DNA of 64,000 nucleotides from an uncultured Bacteroidales bacterium (GTDB lineage: Bacteria > Bacteroidota > Bacteroidia > Bacteroidales > F082), in NCBI GenBank assembly GCA_946408345.1, contig CAMJRR010000001.1, positions 239,276 through 303,275 of the forward strand, in the 5' to 3' direction. The translations under genes and the position numbers were made by a program. A model generated the notes under the pieces. The model saw only the letters and a list, made by a program, of their open reading frames with translations, did not search any database and was not told where the DNA came from. Of this stretch, positions 40,999-49,709 are shown in pieces (positions within the stretch are counted from its first letter, which is position 1; each line of letters opens with the position of its first letter).

Positions 40999-43938
40999 AT
41001 GGCAAACACAACACAGAAACAAGCGGCTAAGCAGTTCGCTAAGGACTGGATGGGCAAAGGATATGAGAAAGGCGAAACTCAGCGTTTTTGGCTGGAGTTA
41101 TTGCATAATGTCTTTGGTATTGACAACCCGATGGCGTGGATGCAATTTGAGCTTCCCGTGAAGACCATCACCAAAGAAAAAGGATTTGACTTCATCGATG
41201 CATATATCAGCGTTACTAGAGTCCTGATTGAGCAGAAAGGTTCGCATGTTGACCTCTCTGCCAAGGTCAAGCAAAGTGATGGAGCGGAACTCACGCCATA
41301 TCAGCAAGCGCGTCGCTATGCCTCAGGTTTGCCTTTGTCTATGGCACCTCGCTGGATTGTCACCTGCAACTTCACCACCTTCGAAGTGCATGACATGGAG
41401 CATCCCAATGACGCGCCTGAAGTGATTCAATTGGCCGATTTTGAAAAGGAATACCACCGTTTGTCTTTCTTGGTGAATGATGTCAATGCCCACATCAAGA
41501 GGGAATTGGAGGTAAGTATCAAGGCTGGTGAGATTGTTGGTGTGTTATACGACAAGATACTTGCCCAGTACAAAGACCCCAATAATCTGGAATCTCAGAA
41601 AGCCCTTAACAAGCTCTGTGTCCGTTTGGTGTTCTGCCTTTATGCCGAAGATGCGGGCATATTCGGGAACAGAAATATGTTTCACGACTATATGTCGCAG
41701 TTCCCGGCTGCTGACTTCAGAGTGAAGCTGATAGAATTGTTCCATGTTTTGGACACCAAACCCGAGGACCGAGATCCATATATGGATGAAAATCTGGCAG
41801 CATTTCCTTACGTCAATGGCGGTATGTTTTCAGGCGATATTGAGATTCCGCGCATCAATGATGAAATCCGCGAACTCATCCTCCAACGAGCTTCCGACGA
41901 TTTCGATTGGAGCCTTATTTCTCCGACCATTTTCGGTGCCGTGTTCGAAAGCACACTCAATCCCGAAACACGCCGTGCTGGAGGAATGCACTACACCTCG
42001 ATTGAAAATATCCACAAAGTCATCGACCCGTTGTTTTTGGACGATTTGAAGAATGAATTGGCTGAAATTAAGGCCATCACGATGACAAAAGCCAAAAAGG
42101 ACAAAGCACTTGCTTTCCAAGAAAAGTTGGCCTCGTTGAAGTTCCTTGATCCTGCTTGTGGTTCGGGTAACTTCCTCACCGAATCCTATACCTCGTTGCG
42201 CCGTCTTGAAAACGAAGCATTGCGAATCATTTATGGCACTGACCGTATTATTGGCGAGGTGGCCGACCCCATCAAGGTGAGCATCAGTCAGTTCTACGGT
42301 ATCGAAATCAACGACTTTGCTTGCGCAGTGGCCCAAACAGCCCTTTGGATCGCCGAATCGCAGATGATGCAGGAGACCGATGAGATAGTTGGCTTCATTC
42401 TCGATCCTCTACCGTTGAAACGGTATGCGAACATTCGTGAAGGCAACGCCCTAAGACTTGATTGGTCGACATGGGAAGAGCTTGACGATGCGACCACCGT
42501 TTATGCCGATGAGGTCTATATACACCAGTATTTGCCTCATGAAAGTTCTTCTTTTATTGCCAGCGAACCCGAAGTCAAGTATGGGACGATTGATCTTCAT
42601 AGTCCAAGCATCCATCAATTTGACAAAACCCCAAGGACTCACTATGTGGAGTTTGATTATATCATGGGGAATCCGCCATTTGTTGGGGCTCGCGTTATGT
42701 CTGCTGTACAGAAGGATGACTTGATTTCCGTCTTTGGAGCCAAATGGAAGAACATCGGCAATATGGACTATGTGACGGGATGGTATAAAAAGACAGCTGA
42801 GCTTATGATGGACAATCCAAAACTTCATGCGGCTTTGGTCTCTACAAATTCCATAACCCAAGGCGAGCAAGTGGCCAACCTTTGGAAACCATTGATGGAA
42901 GCTGGAGTGCATATCGATTTTGCGTGGCGGACTTTTGTTTGGGACAGCGAGTCAAACCATAAAGCTCATGTACATTGCGTTATTATTGGTTTTTCTAAAA
43001 ATTTGTCTAAAAATGAGGAGCGAAGAATCTTTGATGGAACAAATGTGATAAAAGCATCCAATATTAACGGTTATTTGATTGAAGGGGAAAACGTATTTGT
43101 TGCAAGTCGCCAACACCCCATTTGTAACGTACCTGAAATCAGTATTGGTAATAAGCCTATCGATGGCGGGTTTTATCTATTCAAAGATGAAGAGAAAGAT
43201 GTTTTTGTAAAGAAGGAACCTGCTGCTGAAAAGTATTTTAGGCACTGGTATGGCTCCGATGAATTCATCAACCGCCGTCCACGTTGGTGCCTATGGCTTG
43301 GTGATGCAAATCCTGTGGAACTTATTAAACTACCTGAATGTATGAAAAGGGTAGAGGCAGTAAGGAAATATCGTCTTGCTAGTCCAAGCCCTGGAACTGT
43401 GAAATTGGCAGACCGACCTACACGTTTCCATGTGGAGAATATGCCTAAAAGTCATTACATTGTAATCCCAGAAGTTTCTTCTCAAAGAAGACCATATATC
43501 CCAATGGGTTATATGGATGATAACGTATTGTGTAGCAACAAAGTGCGACTAATGCCCAATGCTTCTTTCTACCATTTTGGTATTCTAAATTCGTTTGTTC
43601 ATATGGCATGGATGCGAGGGGTTTGTGGCCGTCTCAAAAGTGATTATGACTACTCCATTAAAATTGTCTACAACAACTTCCCATGGCCCGCTCCAACGGA
43701 ACAGCAACAAAAGAAGATTGAGCAGACCGCTCAAGCCATCCTTGATGCTCGTGAAGTCTATCCGGATGCCACATTAGCGGATATGTACGGCAATCTTTTC
43801 CTGTTTCCCGAACTATTGAAAGCCCACCGTGCCAACGATGCCGCCGTACTTGAGGCATACGACTTCCCGAAAGATGCCACCGAGAGCGAGATTGTGGCAA
43901 GGCTATTCAAGATGTATCAAAAATTGACCGAAAAGTAA
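40999..43938 (+). CDS. MmeI-like type IIL restriction-modification enzyme
   Basis: 979 aa. One polypeptide with an N-terminal PD-(D/E)XK nuclease (Asp64/Asp67, Glu78-x-Lys80 in VLIEQKG), a helical spacer, a gamma-class N6-adenine methyltransferase (motif I FLDPACGSGNFL at 382-393, motif IV NPPF at 558-561) and a target-recognition region (~700-900) before a helical C-terminal part. MmeI relatives methylate one strand and cut about 20 bases away. Nuclease residues look intact, so restriction is expected. No separate specificity or restriction gene is adjacent. The recognition part (roughly 42,950-43,550) is visibly more AT-rich than the rest, consistent with exchange of that segment. Confidence 0.87.
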   Translation: MANTTQKQAAKQFAKDWMGKGYEKGETQRFWLELLHNVFGIDNPMAWMQFELPVKTITKEKGFDFIDAYISVTRVLIEQKGSHVDLSAKVKQSDGAELTPYQQARRYASGLPLSMAPRWIVTCNFTTFEVHDMEHPNDAPEVIQLADFEKEYHRLSFLVNDVNAHIKRELEVSIKAGEIVGVLYDKILAQYKDPNNLESQKALNKLCVRLVFCLYAEDAGIFGNRNMFHDYMSQFPAADFRVKLIELFHVLDTKPEDRDPYMDENLAAFPYVNGGMFSGDIEIPRINDEIRELILQRASDDFDWSLISPTIFGAVFESTLNPETRRAGGMHYTSIENIHKVIDPLFLDDLKNELAEIKAITMTKAKKDKALAFQEKLASLKFLDPACGSGNFLTESYTSLRRLENEALRIIYGTDRIIGEVADPIKVSISQFYGIEINDFACAVAQTALWIAESQMMQETDEIVGFILDPLPLKRYANIREGNALRLDWSTWEELDDATTVYADEVYIHQYLPHESSSFIASEPEVKYGTIDLHSPSIHQFDKTPRTHYVEFDYIMGNPPFVGARVMSAVQKDDLISVFGAKWKNIGNMDYVTGWYKKTAELMMDNPKLHAALVSTNSITQGEQVANLWKPLMEAGVHIDFAWRTFVWDSESNHKAHVHCVIIGFSKNLSKNEERRIFDGTNVIKASNINGYLIEGENVFVASRQHPICNVPEISIGNKPIDGGFYLFKDEEKDVFVKKEPAAEKYFRHWYGSDEFINRRPRWCLWLGDANPVELIKLPECMKRVEAVRKYRLASPSPGTVKLADRPTRFHVENMPKSHYIVIPEVSSQRRPYIPMGYMDDNVLCSNKVRLMPNASFYHFGILNSFVHMAWMRGVCGRLKSDYDYSIKIVYNNFPWPAPTEQQQKKIEQTAQAILDAREVYPDATLADMYGNLFLFPELLKAHRANDAAVLEAYDFPKDATESEIVARLFKMYQKLTEK

Positions 43939-43970
43939 TGGATAGCAATATGTAGCTTCCGTTTTTTTCC

Positions 43971-43978
43971 TATTTTTG
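43971..43978 (+). promoter_or_regulatory. -7 element of parC
   Basis: TATTTTTG, 19 bases before ATG 43998, downstream of a poly-T run. Confidence 0.5.
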
Positions 43979-43997
43979 CAAGCAGGAGAAAAATTTT

Positions 43998-46733
43998 ATG
44001 GATATCGAAGACAAGACGGAAAACGAACCCTTGGACGAGCAGCCAACTGATGAGACCTTTGAAGGTGTGGAAGACGCTCATGCTCAGGAAGATGAATACC
44101 ATGTGATACCACTGAAAGGCATGTTCGAGAACTGGTTTCTCGACTATGCCTCGTATGTCATTTTGGAACGTGCCGTGCCCGCTATCGAGGACGGCTTGAA
44201 GCCTGTGCAACGCCGCATCCTGCATTCGATGGATGAATTGGACGACGGACGTTTCAACAAGGTGGCCAACATCGTGGGTAACACAATGAAATACCACCCG
44301 CACGGCGATGCTTCCATTGGCGATGCCCTCGTGCAGCTTGCCCAAAAGGATTTATTGATGGACACTCAAGGTAACTTCGGTAACATCCTCACAGGCGATG
44401 ACGCCGCTGCCCCACGTTACATCGAAGCACGCCTCTCCAAATTTGCCAAAGAGGTCGTCTTCAACCATAAGACCACCGACTGGACCCGTTCCTACGACAA
44501 CCGCAATGCCGAACCTGTATCGCTTCCAGTGAAGTTTCCGTTGTTGCTGGCACAAGGCACCGAAGGCATCGCCGTGGGTCTGGCATCTAAGTTCTTGCCA
44601 CACAACTTCAATGAGCTGATTGATGCTTCGGTGGCCTATCTGCGTGATGAGCCTTTCACACTCTATCCCGACTTCCCAACGGGTGGCTTGATGGACGTGA
44701 CCAACTACAATGACGGCCTGCGTGGTGGTAAGGTTCGCATCCGTGCGCGAATCAGCCAACAAGATAAGAAGACACTAGTCATTAGTGAGATTCCTTACGG
44801 CACCACCACGGGCAGCCTCATCGACAGCATCGTAAAGTGCAACGACAAAGGCAAGATCAAAATCAAGAAAATCGACGACAACACTGCCGAGCAGTGCGAA
44901 ATCGTAATCTATCTCAATCCAGGTGTTTCGCCTGACCAGACCATCGACGCACTTTATGCCTTCACCGACTGCGAAGTGTCCATCTCACCCAATGCGTGTG
45001 TCATCGTCAATCAGCACCCAGCTTTTATGGGGGTGAGTGAGATACTGAAACTCAGTACCGACCGCACTATGGAACTGCTCAGTTGGGAGTTGCGTATCCT
45101 CATCGATGAATTGGAGAACAGCTGGCATTGGATTTCGTTGGAGAAGATTTTCTTTGAGAAGGGTATCTACAAGGAGTTGGAGAACAAGGACTATGAGACT
45201 TGGAACGACCAACTTACGGGTATCGAGCGCCGTTTCGACAAGTATCGTAAGTTGCTGAAGCGCGAGATTACGCGTGAGGATGTGGAGAAACTCTGCGAAA
45301 AACCTGTTCGTAAGATTTCGAAGTTCGACATTAAGAAAGCTGACGAGCAAATCGTTGATATTGAGAAACGTATGGAAGAGGCGCAATATAACCTCGACCA
45401 TATCGTGGACTACACTATCGATTATTTCCTGCACATCAAGGAGAAATACGGTGAGGGCCGCGGACGTAAGACGGAGATCCGTAACTTCGACAACATCTCC
45501 GCTGTGGCCGTAGCCGCCAATAACGAAAAGCTCTATGTCAACAGGGAAGAGGGCTTTGTCTGCACAGGCGAGGGCCTGAAACGCGAGAAGAACAAGGAAG
45601 CTTATGAATATGTGTGCGACTGTTCCGACATGGACGACATCATCGTCTTCCATGAGGATGGCAAGTATGCCGTGGTCAAGCTGCAGCCGAAACTCTTTGT
45701 GGGACAAAAGATCATCCATGTCGACGTGTTCCATAAGAATGACGATCGTACCACCTATAATGTGGTCTATCGCGATGGCAAGAACGGTGCTCCGCATTAT
45801 GCGAAGCGTTTTGCCGTTAAAGGTGTCACTCGTGATAAGGAATACGACCTCACGCAGGGCAAGCCTGGTTCAAAGGTGCGCTATTTTTCATCGAATCCCA
45901 ATGGCGAGGCCGAGGTCATCAAGGTGACGCTGGTACTGTTCAACAAGAAACAGAAGACGGTGGATTACAAGTTCGCTGACTTGGCCGTGAAAGGCCGTGA
46001 CACCCGCGGCAATTTGCTGACAAAATACGAGGTCAAGGAAATCAAGAAGGGTGGGGAAGGTGTTTCAACCCTTGATGCGCGTGAAATTTGGTACGACGAC
46101 ACCGTGCGTCGCCTGAATGCCGACAAGCGCGGACAATATCTTGGTGCTTTCGAGGGCGATGACCGCATTCTTCAAATTTTTGCCAACGGCGAGTTCAAGA
46201 TCTCAGGTTTCGACCTCAACACCCACTTCGACGACGACATGGTGGAGATTCGCAAGTTTGACCCAGACGAGATTTTCTCTGTCATCTATATCGAAGGTGA
46301 GACGCAGAAGATGTACTTAAAGCGTTTCTGCATCGAGGCGGAGACCAAGTTGAACAGCCGCGTTTCCTTTATCGGCGAGCATCCAGAGGCAAAGTATCTT
46401 GGCCGCAGTGTGGACGACATGCCGCGCCTGAAGCTGAGCTATAAGGTTAGCGATGCAGGCAACAGCTTCCCCGATGACGAGGTCAACGTGGAAGAATTCA
46501 TCGGTATCAAGAGCTACAAGGCTAAAGGCAAACGTTTGTCTACTAGAGAAATTGATGCGTGGGAGTTTCTTGAACCCTACCAGCCAGAGCCTTCGGAGGA
46601 GGATGTGGAAACACCTGCTGAAGGAGAAGAAACCATTGAAAAGATTGAAGTCAATCCCGCCGATGTGCCGTTAGAGATTGTGGAGCCAAAGGGTGATGGA
46701 GTGCAAATGGATTTATTTGGAGAAGATCTATGA
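43998..46733 (+). CDS. parC: DNA topoisomerase IV subunit A
   Basis: 911 aa. Decatenates and relaxes DNA with ParE, which is not in the window. Winged-helix/tower core with catalytic Tyr141 (AAPRYIEARL) and the QRDR region MKYHPHGDASIGDAL (98-111). The C-terminal part has pinwheel-like strands and lacks the GyrA box, supporting ParC over GyrA. The final ~70 residues are acidic (Glu/Pro-rich) and end MDLFGEDL. The stop overlaps the next gene's start (ATGA at 46730-46733). Confidence 0.9.
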   Translation: MDIEDKTENEPLDEQPTDETFEGVEDAHAQEDEYHVIPLKGMFENWFLDYASYVILERAVPAIEDGLKPVQRRILHSMDELDDGRFNKVANIVGNTMKYHPHGDASIGDALVQLAQKDLLMDTQGNFGNILTGDDAAAPRYIEARLSKFAKEVVFNHKTTDWTRSYDNRNAEPVSLPVKFPLLLAQGTEGIAVGLASKFLPHNFNELIDASVAYLRDEPFTLYPDFPTGGLMDVTNYNDGLRGGKVRIRARISQQDKKTLVISEIPYGTTTGSLIDSIVKCNDKGKIKIKKIDDNTAEQCEIVIYLNPGVSPDQTIDALYAFTDCEVSISPNACVIVNQHPAFMGVSEILKLSTDRTMELLSWELRILIDELENSWHWISLEKIFFEKGIYKELENKDYETWNDQLTGIERRFDKYRKLLKREITREDVEKLCEKPVRKISKFDIKKADEQIVDIEKRMEEAQYNLDHIVDYTIDYFLHIKEKYGEGRGRKTEIRNFDNISAVAVAANNEKLYVNREEGFVCTGEGLKREKNKEAYEYVCDCSDMDDIIVFHEDGKYAVVKLQPKLFVGQKIIHVDVFHKNDDRTTYNVVYRDGKNGAPHYAKRFAVKGVTRDKEYDLTQGKPGSKVRYFSSNPNGEAEVIKVTLVLFNKKQKTVDYKFADLAVKGRDTRGNLLTKYEVKEIKKGGEGVSTLDAREIWYDDTVRRLNADKRGQYLGAFEGDDRILQIFANGEFKISGFDLNTHFDDDMVEIRKFDPDEIFSVIYIEGETQKMYLKRFCIEAETKLNSRVSFIGEHPEAKYLGRSVDDMPRLKLSYKVSDAGNSFPDDEVNVEEFIGIKSYKAKGKRLSTREIDAWEFLEPYQPEPSEEDVETPAEGEETIEKIEVNPADVPLEIVEPKGDGVQMDLFGEDL

Positions 46734-47503
46734 AGACACGAATAACGATAGTAATAGGTTGGTTGTTGGTCTTGCTGCTTTCTGGTTGTCAGACTGAAAA
46801 GAAGCTGGCCAAGCAATTCATGGTCGAGCGTCCCGTTATCGAGGCGGCGGTGTATTTTCCGGAAAAGGCTGAGATGAAGGTGGAATATAATACCCAACTC
46901 GGCAAGCAAACCGATGTGCTTCAAGGCTTTAGCCAAGACTTATTCCTCGATGTGATGTATAATGCTTATGCTCAAACTCTGGGCGACTATGGCGTACAAG
47001 TCTATGTGCCTGACAACATGAATGAGGTGCCGGTCGACTCCACACATTGGCTTGTGATGCTCTCAAGGATGGAAATCACAGGTCGCATCACAGAGTATGA
47101 GGACTATCTCTTTAGCGATACGGATGAATACAGTTATAAGCATCCTTTGAATACGGTCAATGTTGCCTCGTGGTTCGAAATCAATGATGGTGACTGGAAA
47201 CCGGTGTTGTTCAGTGAGCATAACCTCATGGACGGCTTTGATTCCAGAGCCGATTTTTCCATCTGGACCAATACAATCGACTATCATTATACAATTGATA
47301 CGCTGAAGCTTAATGATGTCTACAATTATGCTGTGTATCTTGGCAAACTCTATGCGGGCTATACCTACGACTATATGATGAATAGCTATGTTGGGGCTGA
47401 ATTGAAGGAAAGAGGCTATACCTATCAGATCATGTTGCGCTATGACCCGTATAAGAAGCAGTTGCGGTTTACGGAGGAGGATGACTGCTTTGTGGAACTT
47501 TAA
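46730..47503 (+). CDS. hypothetical lipoprotein downstream of parC
   Basis: 257 aa. Signal with lipobox LSGC (Cys20) followed by QTEKKLAKQF. The mature part contains SQDLFLDVMYNAYAQTLGDYGVQVYVPD and a Tyr-rich C-terminal half; no named family recognised. ATGA overlap with parC indicates coupled expression. Its stop codon overlaps the stop of the convergent cdaA gene (TTAA at 47500-47503). Confidence 0.75.
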   Translation: MKTRITIVIGWLLVLLLSGCQTEKKLAKQFMVERPVIEAAVYFPEKAEMKVEYNTQLGKQTDVLQGFSQDLFLDVMYNAYAQTLGDYGVQVYVPDNMNEVPVDSTHWLVMLSRMEITGRITEYEDYLFSDTDEYSYKHPLNTVNVASWFEINDGDWKPVLFSEHNLMDGFDSRADFSIWTNTIDYHYTIDTLKLNDVYNYAVYLGKLYAGYTYDYMMNSYVGAELKERGYTYQIMLRYDPYKKQLRFTEEDDCFVEL

Positions 47504-48273
47504 ACTCTCAACTCTGTCTCTATCATTTCCTTCAATTCCAAAGGCTTAATGGTGCGGATTTCGCCGCCAGTGACCATGGAGATGTTGCCCGTCTCTTCCG
47601 ATACGACAAGGGCGATGCAATCATTGACTTCGGTCACGCCGATAGCGGCACGGTGGCGCAGACCATAGTGGCCCGGGATGTTGGTTTTGTTCGACACGGG
47701 AAGAATGCAACGGGCCGCAGTGATGCGATTATGACGGATGATCATGGCTCCGTCGTGTAGGGGACTATTCTTGAAAAAGATGTTCTCTATCAATGGATTA
47801 CTGATGTCTGCATTGACCACAACGCCTGTTGAGACGATGTCGTCCAAATTGTTTTTGCGTGTCAGCAGGATGAGCGCGCCCTGTTTGATCTCCGACATAT
47901 TGATGCAGGCTTTGGTAAGGGCGTCAATGTTGAGGTCGACATTGCTCCTGACTTTCAAGAAATTAAACTTTTGTGCGAGTTTGCCTTCTTGGGCTTGGGC
48001 ACCGATGGTGAAAAGGAAACGTCGAATCTCAGGTTGGAAAATAATGATGAGCGCGATAAAACCCACGCTGACGAATGCACCCAATATGGCAGTCAGCATT
48101 TCCATCTGCAAATACTTGACTAACTGCCAGATAAGAAAAATGGCCACGATGCCGATGAAGATGCTCATGGCTGAGGTGCCTTTCAGCAGGCGATAGAGTC
48201 CAAAGAAAAGGGCAGCTACCAAAATGATGTCAATGAAGTCGAAAACCCGGAATTGAATGAAGAGGTCAATCAT
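47500..48273 (-). CDS. cdaA: diadenylate cyclase CdaA
   Basis: 257 aa. Three N-terminal membrane segments (~13-85) then a DAC domain: DGA at 174-176 (SPLHDGAMIIR) and RHRAA at 206-210 (GLRHRAAIGVTE), the two catalytic motifs that make c-di-AMP from two ATP. c-di-AMP controls potassium, osmolyte and cell-wall balance. The usual CdaR and GlmM neighbours are absent; here the gene overlaps folP by ATGA, an arrangement typical of Bacteroidota. Ends tail-to-tail with the lipoprotein gene, the two stop codons sharing two bases. Confidence 0.95.
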   Translation of the reverse strand: MIDLFIQFRVFDFIDIILVAALFFGLYRLLKGTSAMSIFIGIVAIFLIWQLVKYLQMEMLTAILGAFVSVGFIALIIIFQPEIRRFLFTIGAQAQEGKLAQKFNFLKVRSNVDLNIDALTKACINMSEIKQGALILLTRKNNLDDIVSTGVVVNADISNPLIENIFFKNSPLHDGAMIIRHNRITAARCILPVSNKTNIPGHYGLRHRAAIGVTEVNDCIALVVSEETGNISMVTGGEIRTIKPLELKEMIETELRV

Positions 48274-49118
48274 AGCTTGAAATTTGGCGCAAAATTACAA
48301 AATGTCCCGACCAATTCAATGGCCTCGCGTGCATTTTTCACGTCGTGGACGCGCAGGATGTCGGCACCATTGAGCAGGGCAATGGTGTTCAGCACCGTCG
48401 TCCCGTTCTCCGCAGTGTCGGGCGTGGTGTGCAACACCTTGTTGATTAACGATTTCCTCGAAATGCCAATGAGGATGGGTAAATTGTTATAGCGATAACG
48501 ATTCAAGTCGGCGAGCAATTGATAGTTGGCTTCAAGGCTTTTGCCGAAGCCTATGCCTGGGTCGAGGATGATTTGTTGTTTGCCGTAAGCTTCCAAAGCT
48601 TCACATTGCTGCTTGAAAAAGTCCATCACAGTCTGGTGGATGTCACCGTCAAGGGTATATTGATGCATGGTTTCGGGTGAACCTATGCAATGCATCATCA
48701 CATAAGGGATGTGGTTTTGGCCAATGTATGGTAACATCTCTGTATCGAACAATCCGCCCGAGATGTCGTTGATGAGGTCGGCACCTTCGTTGATGCAAGC
48801 CTCAGCTATGTTTTTGCGGAAGGTATCGATTGAAACCAATGCTTTGGGAAAGGCCTTTCTGATAGCTTTCAGGATGGGAATGACGCGCTCCAGTTCCTCT
48901 TGTTCCGTGGCGATGGCATTGTTGGGCCGCGTGGAGCAGCCACCTATGTCGATGAAGTTGGCACCGTCGGCAATCATCTGCTCGCAGTGGTGCAATGCCT
49001 TGTCCATCTGGTTGTAGCGACCACCGTCAGAGAAAGAGTCGGGTGTCACGTTGAGGATGCCCATGACGGCTGGGCGGTCGAAAAGGATGGTTTTATTCCG
49101 TGAATTGAGTCTCAGCAT
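48270..49118 (-). CDS. folP: dihydropteroate synthase
   Basis: 282 aa from ATG 49118. Joins p-aminobenzoate to the pterin diphosphate in folate synthesis. Motifs: MGILNVTPDSFSDGG, DGANFIDIGGCSTRP, VSIDTFR, INDISGG, ILDPGIGFGKS, and LIGISRKS. Upstream in-frame Met codons at 49202 and 49187 are rejected because the shared -7 palindrome lies at 49131-49146. Stop overlaps the cdaA start (ATGA), so folP and cdaA form one operon. Confidence 0.95.
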   Translation of the reverse strand: MLRLNSRNKTILFDRPAVMGILNVTPDSFSDGGRYNQMDKALHHCEQMIADGANFIDIGGCSTRPNNAIATEQEELERVIPILKAIRKAFPKALVSIDTFRKNIAEACINEGADLINDISGGLFDTEMLPYIGQNHIPYVMMHCIGSPETMHQYTLDGDIHQTVMDFFKQQCEALEAYGKQQIILDPGIGFGKSLEANYQLLADLNRYRYNNLPILIGISRKSLINKVLHTTPDTAENGTTVLNTIALLNGADILRVHDVKNAREAIELVGTFCNFAPNFKL

Positions 49119-49130
49119 TGAAAAAAGTTT

Positions 49131-49146
49131 TATTTTTGCAAAAATA
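49131..49146. promoter_or_regulatory. shared palindromic promoter TATTTTTGCAAAAATA of folP and DUF1599 genes
   Basis: A perfect 16-bp palindrome in which both strands read TATTTTTG. The plus-strand copy (49131-49138) serves the DUF1599 gene 16 bases on; the minus-strand copy (49139-49146) serves folP 20 bases on. The two -7 elements abut head to head, so polymerase can occupy only one at a time. Confidence 0.6.
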
Positions 49147-49154
49147 CATTTTTC

Positions 49155-49709
49155 ATGCCAAAAAAAGATACAAAAACCCAATTTCATGCGGTTTTGGCGC
49201 AATGCCGCAAGCTGTTTATCGACAAGATGAAGGACTACGGTCCGGCATGGCGCATCCTACGCACGCCTTCCATTACCGACCAGATTTTTATCAAAGTGAA
49301 GAGAATCAGGACGCTGCAAACGACTACCGAGCAACTTGTTGACGAAGGCATCGAGCCCGAGTTCATTGGCATCGTCAACTATGCGGCGATGGGTATCATC
49401 CAACTACAACTCGGAGTGGTCGACCAGCCCGACCTAACTGCCGTAGAAGCAACGTCCTTGTACGACAAGGTCACCAATGAGGCTTACGAACTGATGACGC
49501 GCAAAAACCATGACTACGACGAGGCTTGGCGCGACATGCGTGTCAGCTCTATCACCGACTTGATTATGAGCAAGGTACTGCGCACGAAGAGCATCGAGGA
49601 CCACGGTGGCAAAACCCTTGTCTCTGAGGGACTTGATGCCAACTATTACGATATGATTAACTACGCGGTGTTCGCGTTGATTTTGTTAAGTGAACAAGAT
49701 AAAAAATGA
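49155..49709 (+). CDS. DUF1599 (nucleotide-modification-associated domain 1) protein
   Basis: 184 aa made of two DUF1599 repeats: first at ~14-60 (CRKLFIDKMKDYGPAWRILRTPSITDQIFIKVKRI), second at ~112-155 (AYELMTRKNHDYDEAWRDMRVSSITDLIMSKVLR). Each repeat keeps the K-x-x-DY-x-x-AW and SITD motifs. The domain has been linked by comparative genomics to modified-nucleotide synthesis in phages; in Bacteroidota it is a housekeeping-looking gene of unknown function. The stop region overlaps the next start by four bases (49706-49709). Confidence 0.88.
   Translation: MPKKDTKTQFHAVLAQCRKLFIDKMKDYGPAWRILRTPSITDQIFIKVKRIRTLQTTTEQLVDEGIEPEFIGIVNYAAMGIIQLQLGVVDQPDLTAVEATSLYDKVTNEAYELMTRKNHDYDEAWRDMRVSSITDLIMSKVLRTKSIEDHGGKTLVSEGLDANYYDMINYAVFALILLSEQDKK

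Noticed and set aside
44297..44330. Ala105 at the ParC position equivalent to GyrA Ser83, suggesting quinolone resistance
   Set aside because: HPHGDASIGDA is, to my knowledge, the ordinary ParC sequence in Bacteroidota, so it is a lineage feature and not an acquired mutation.
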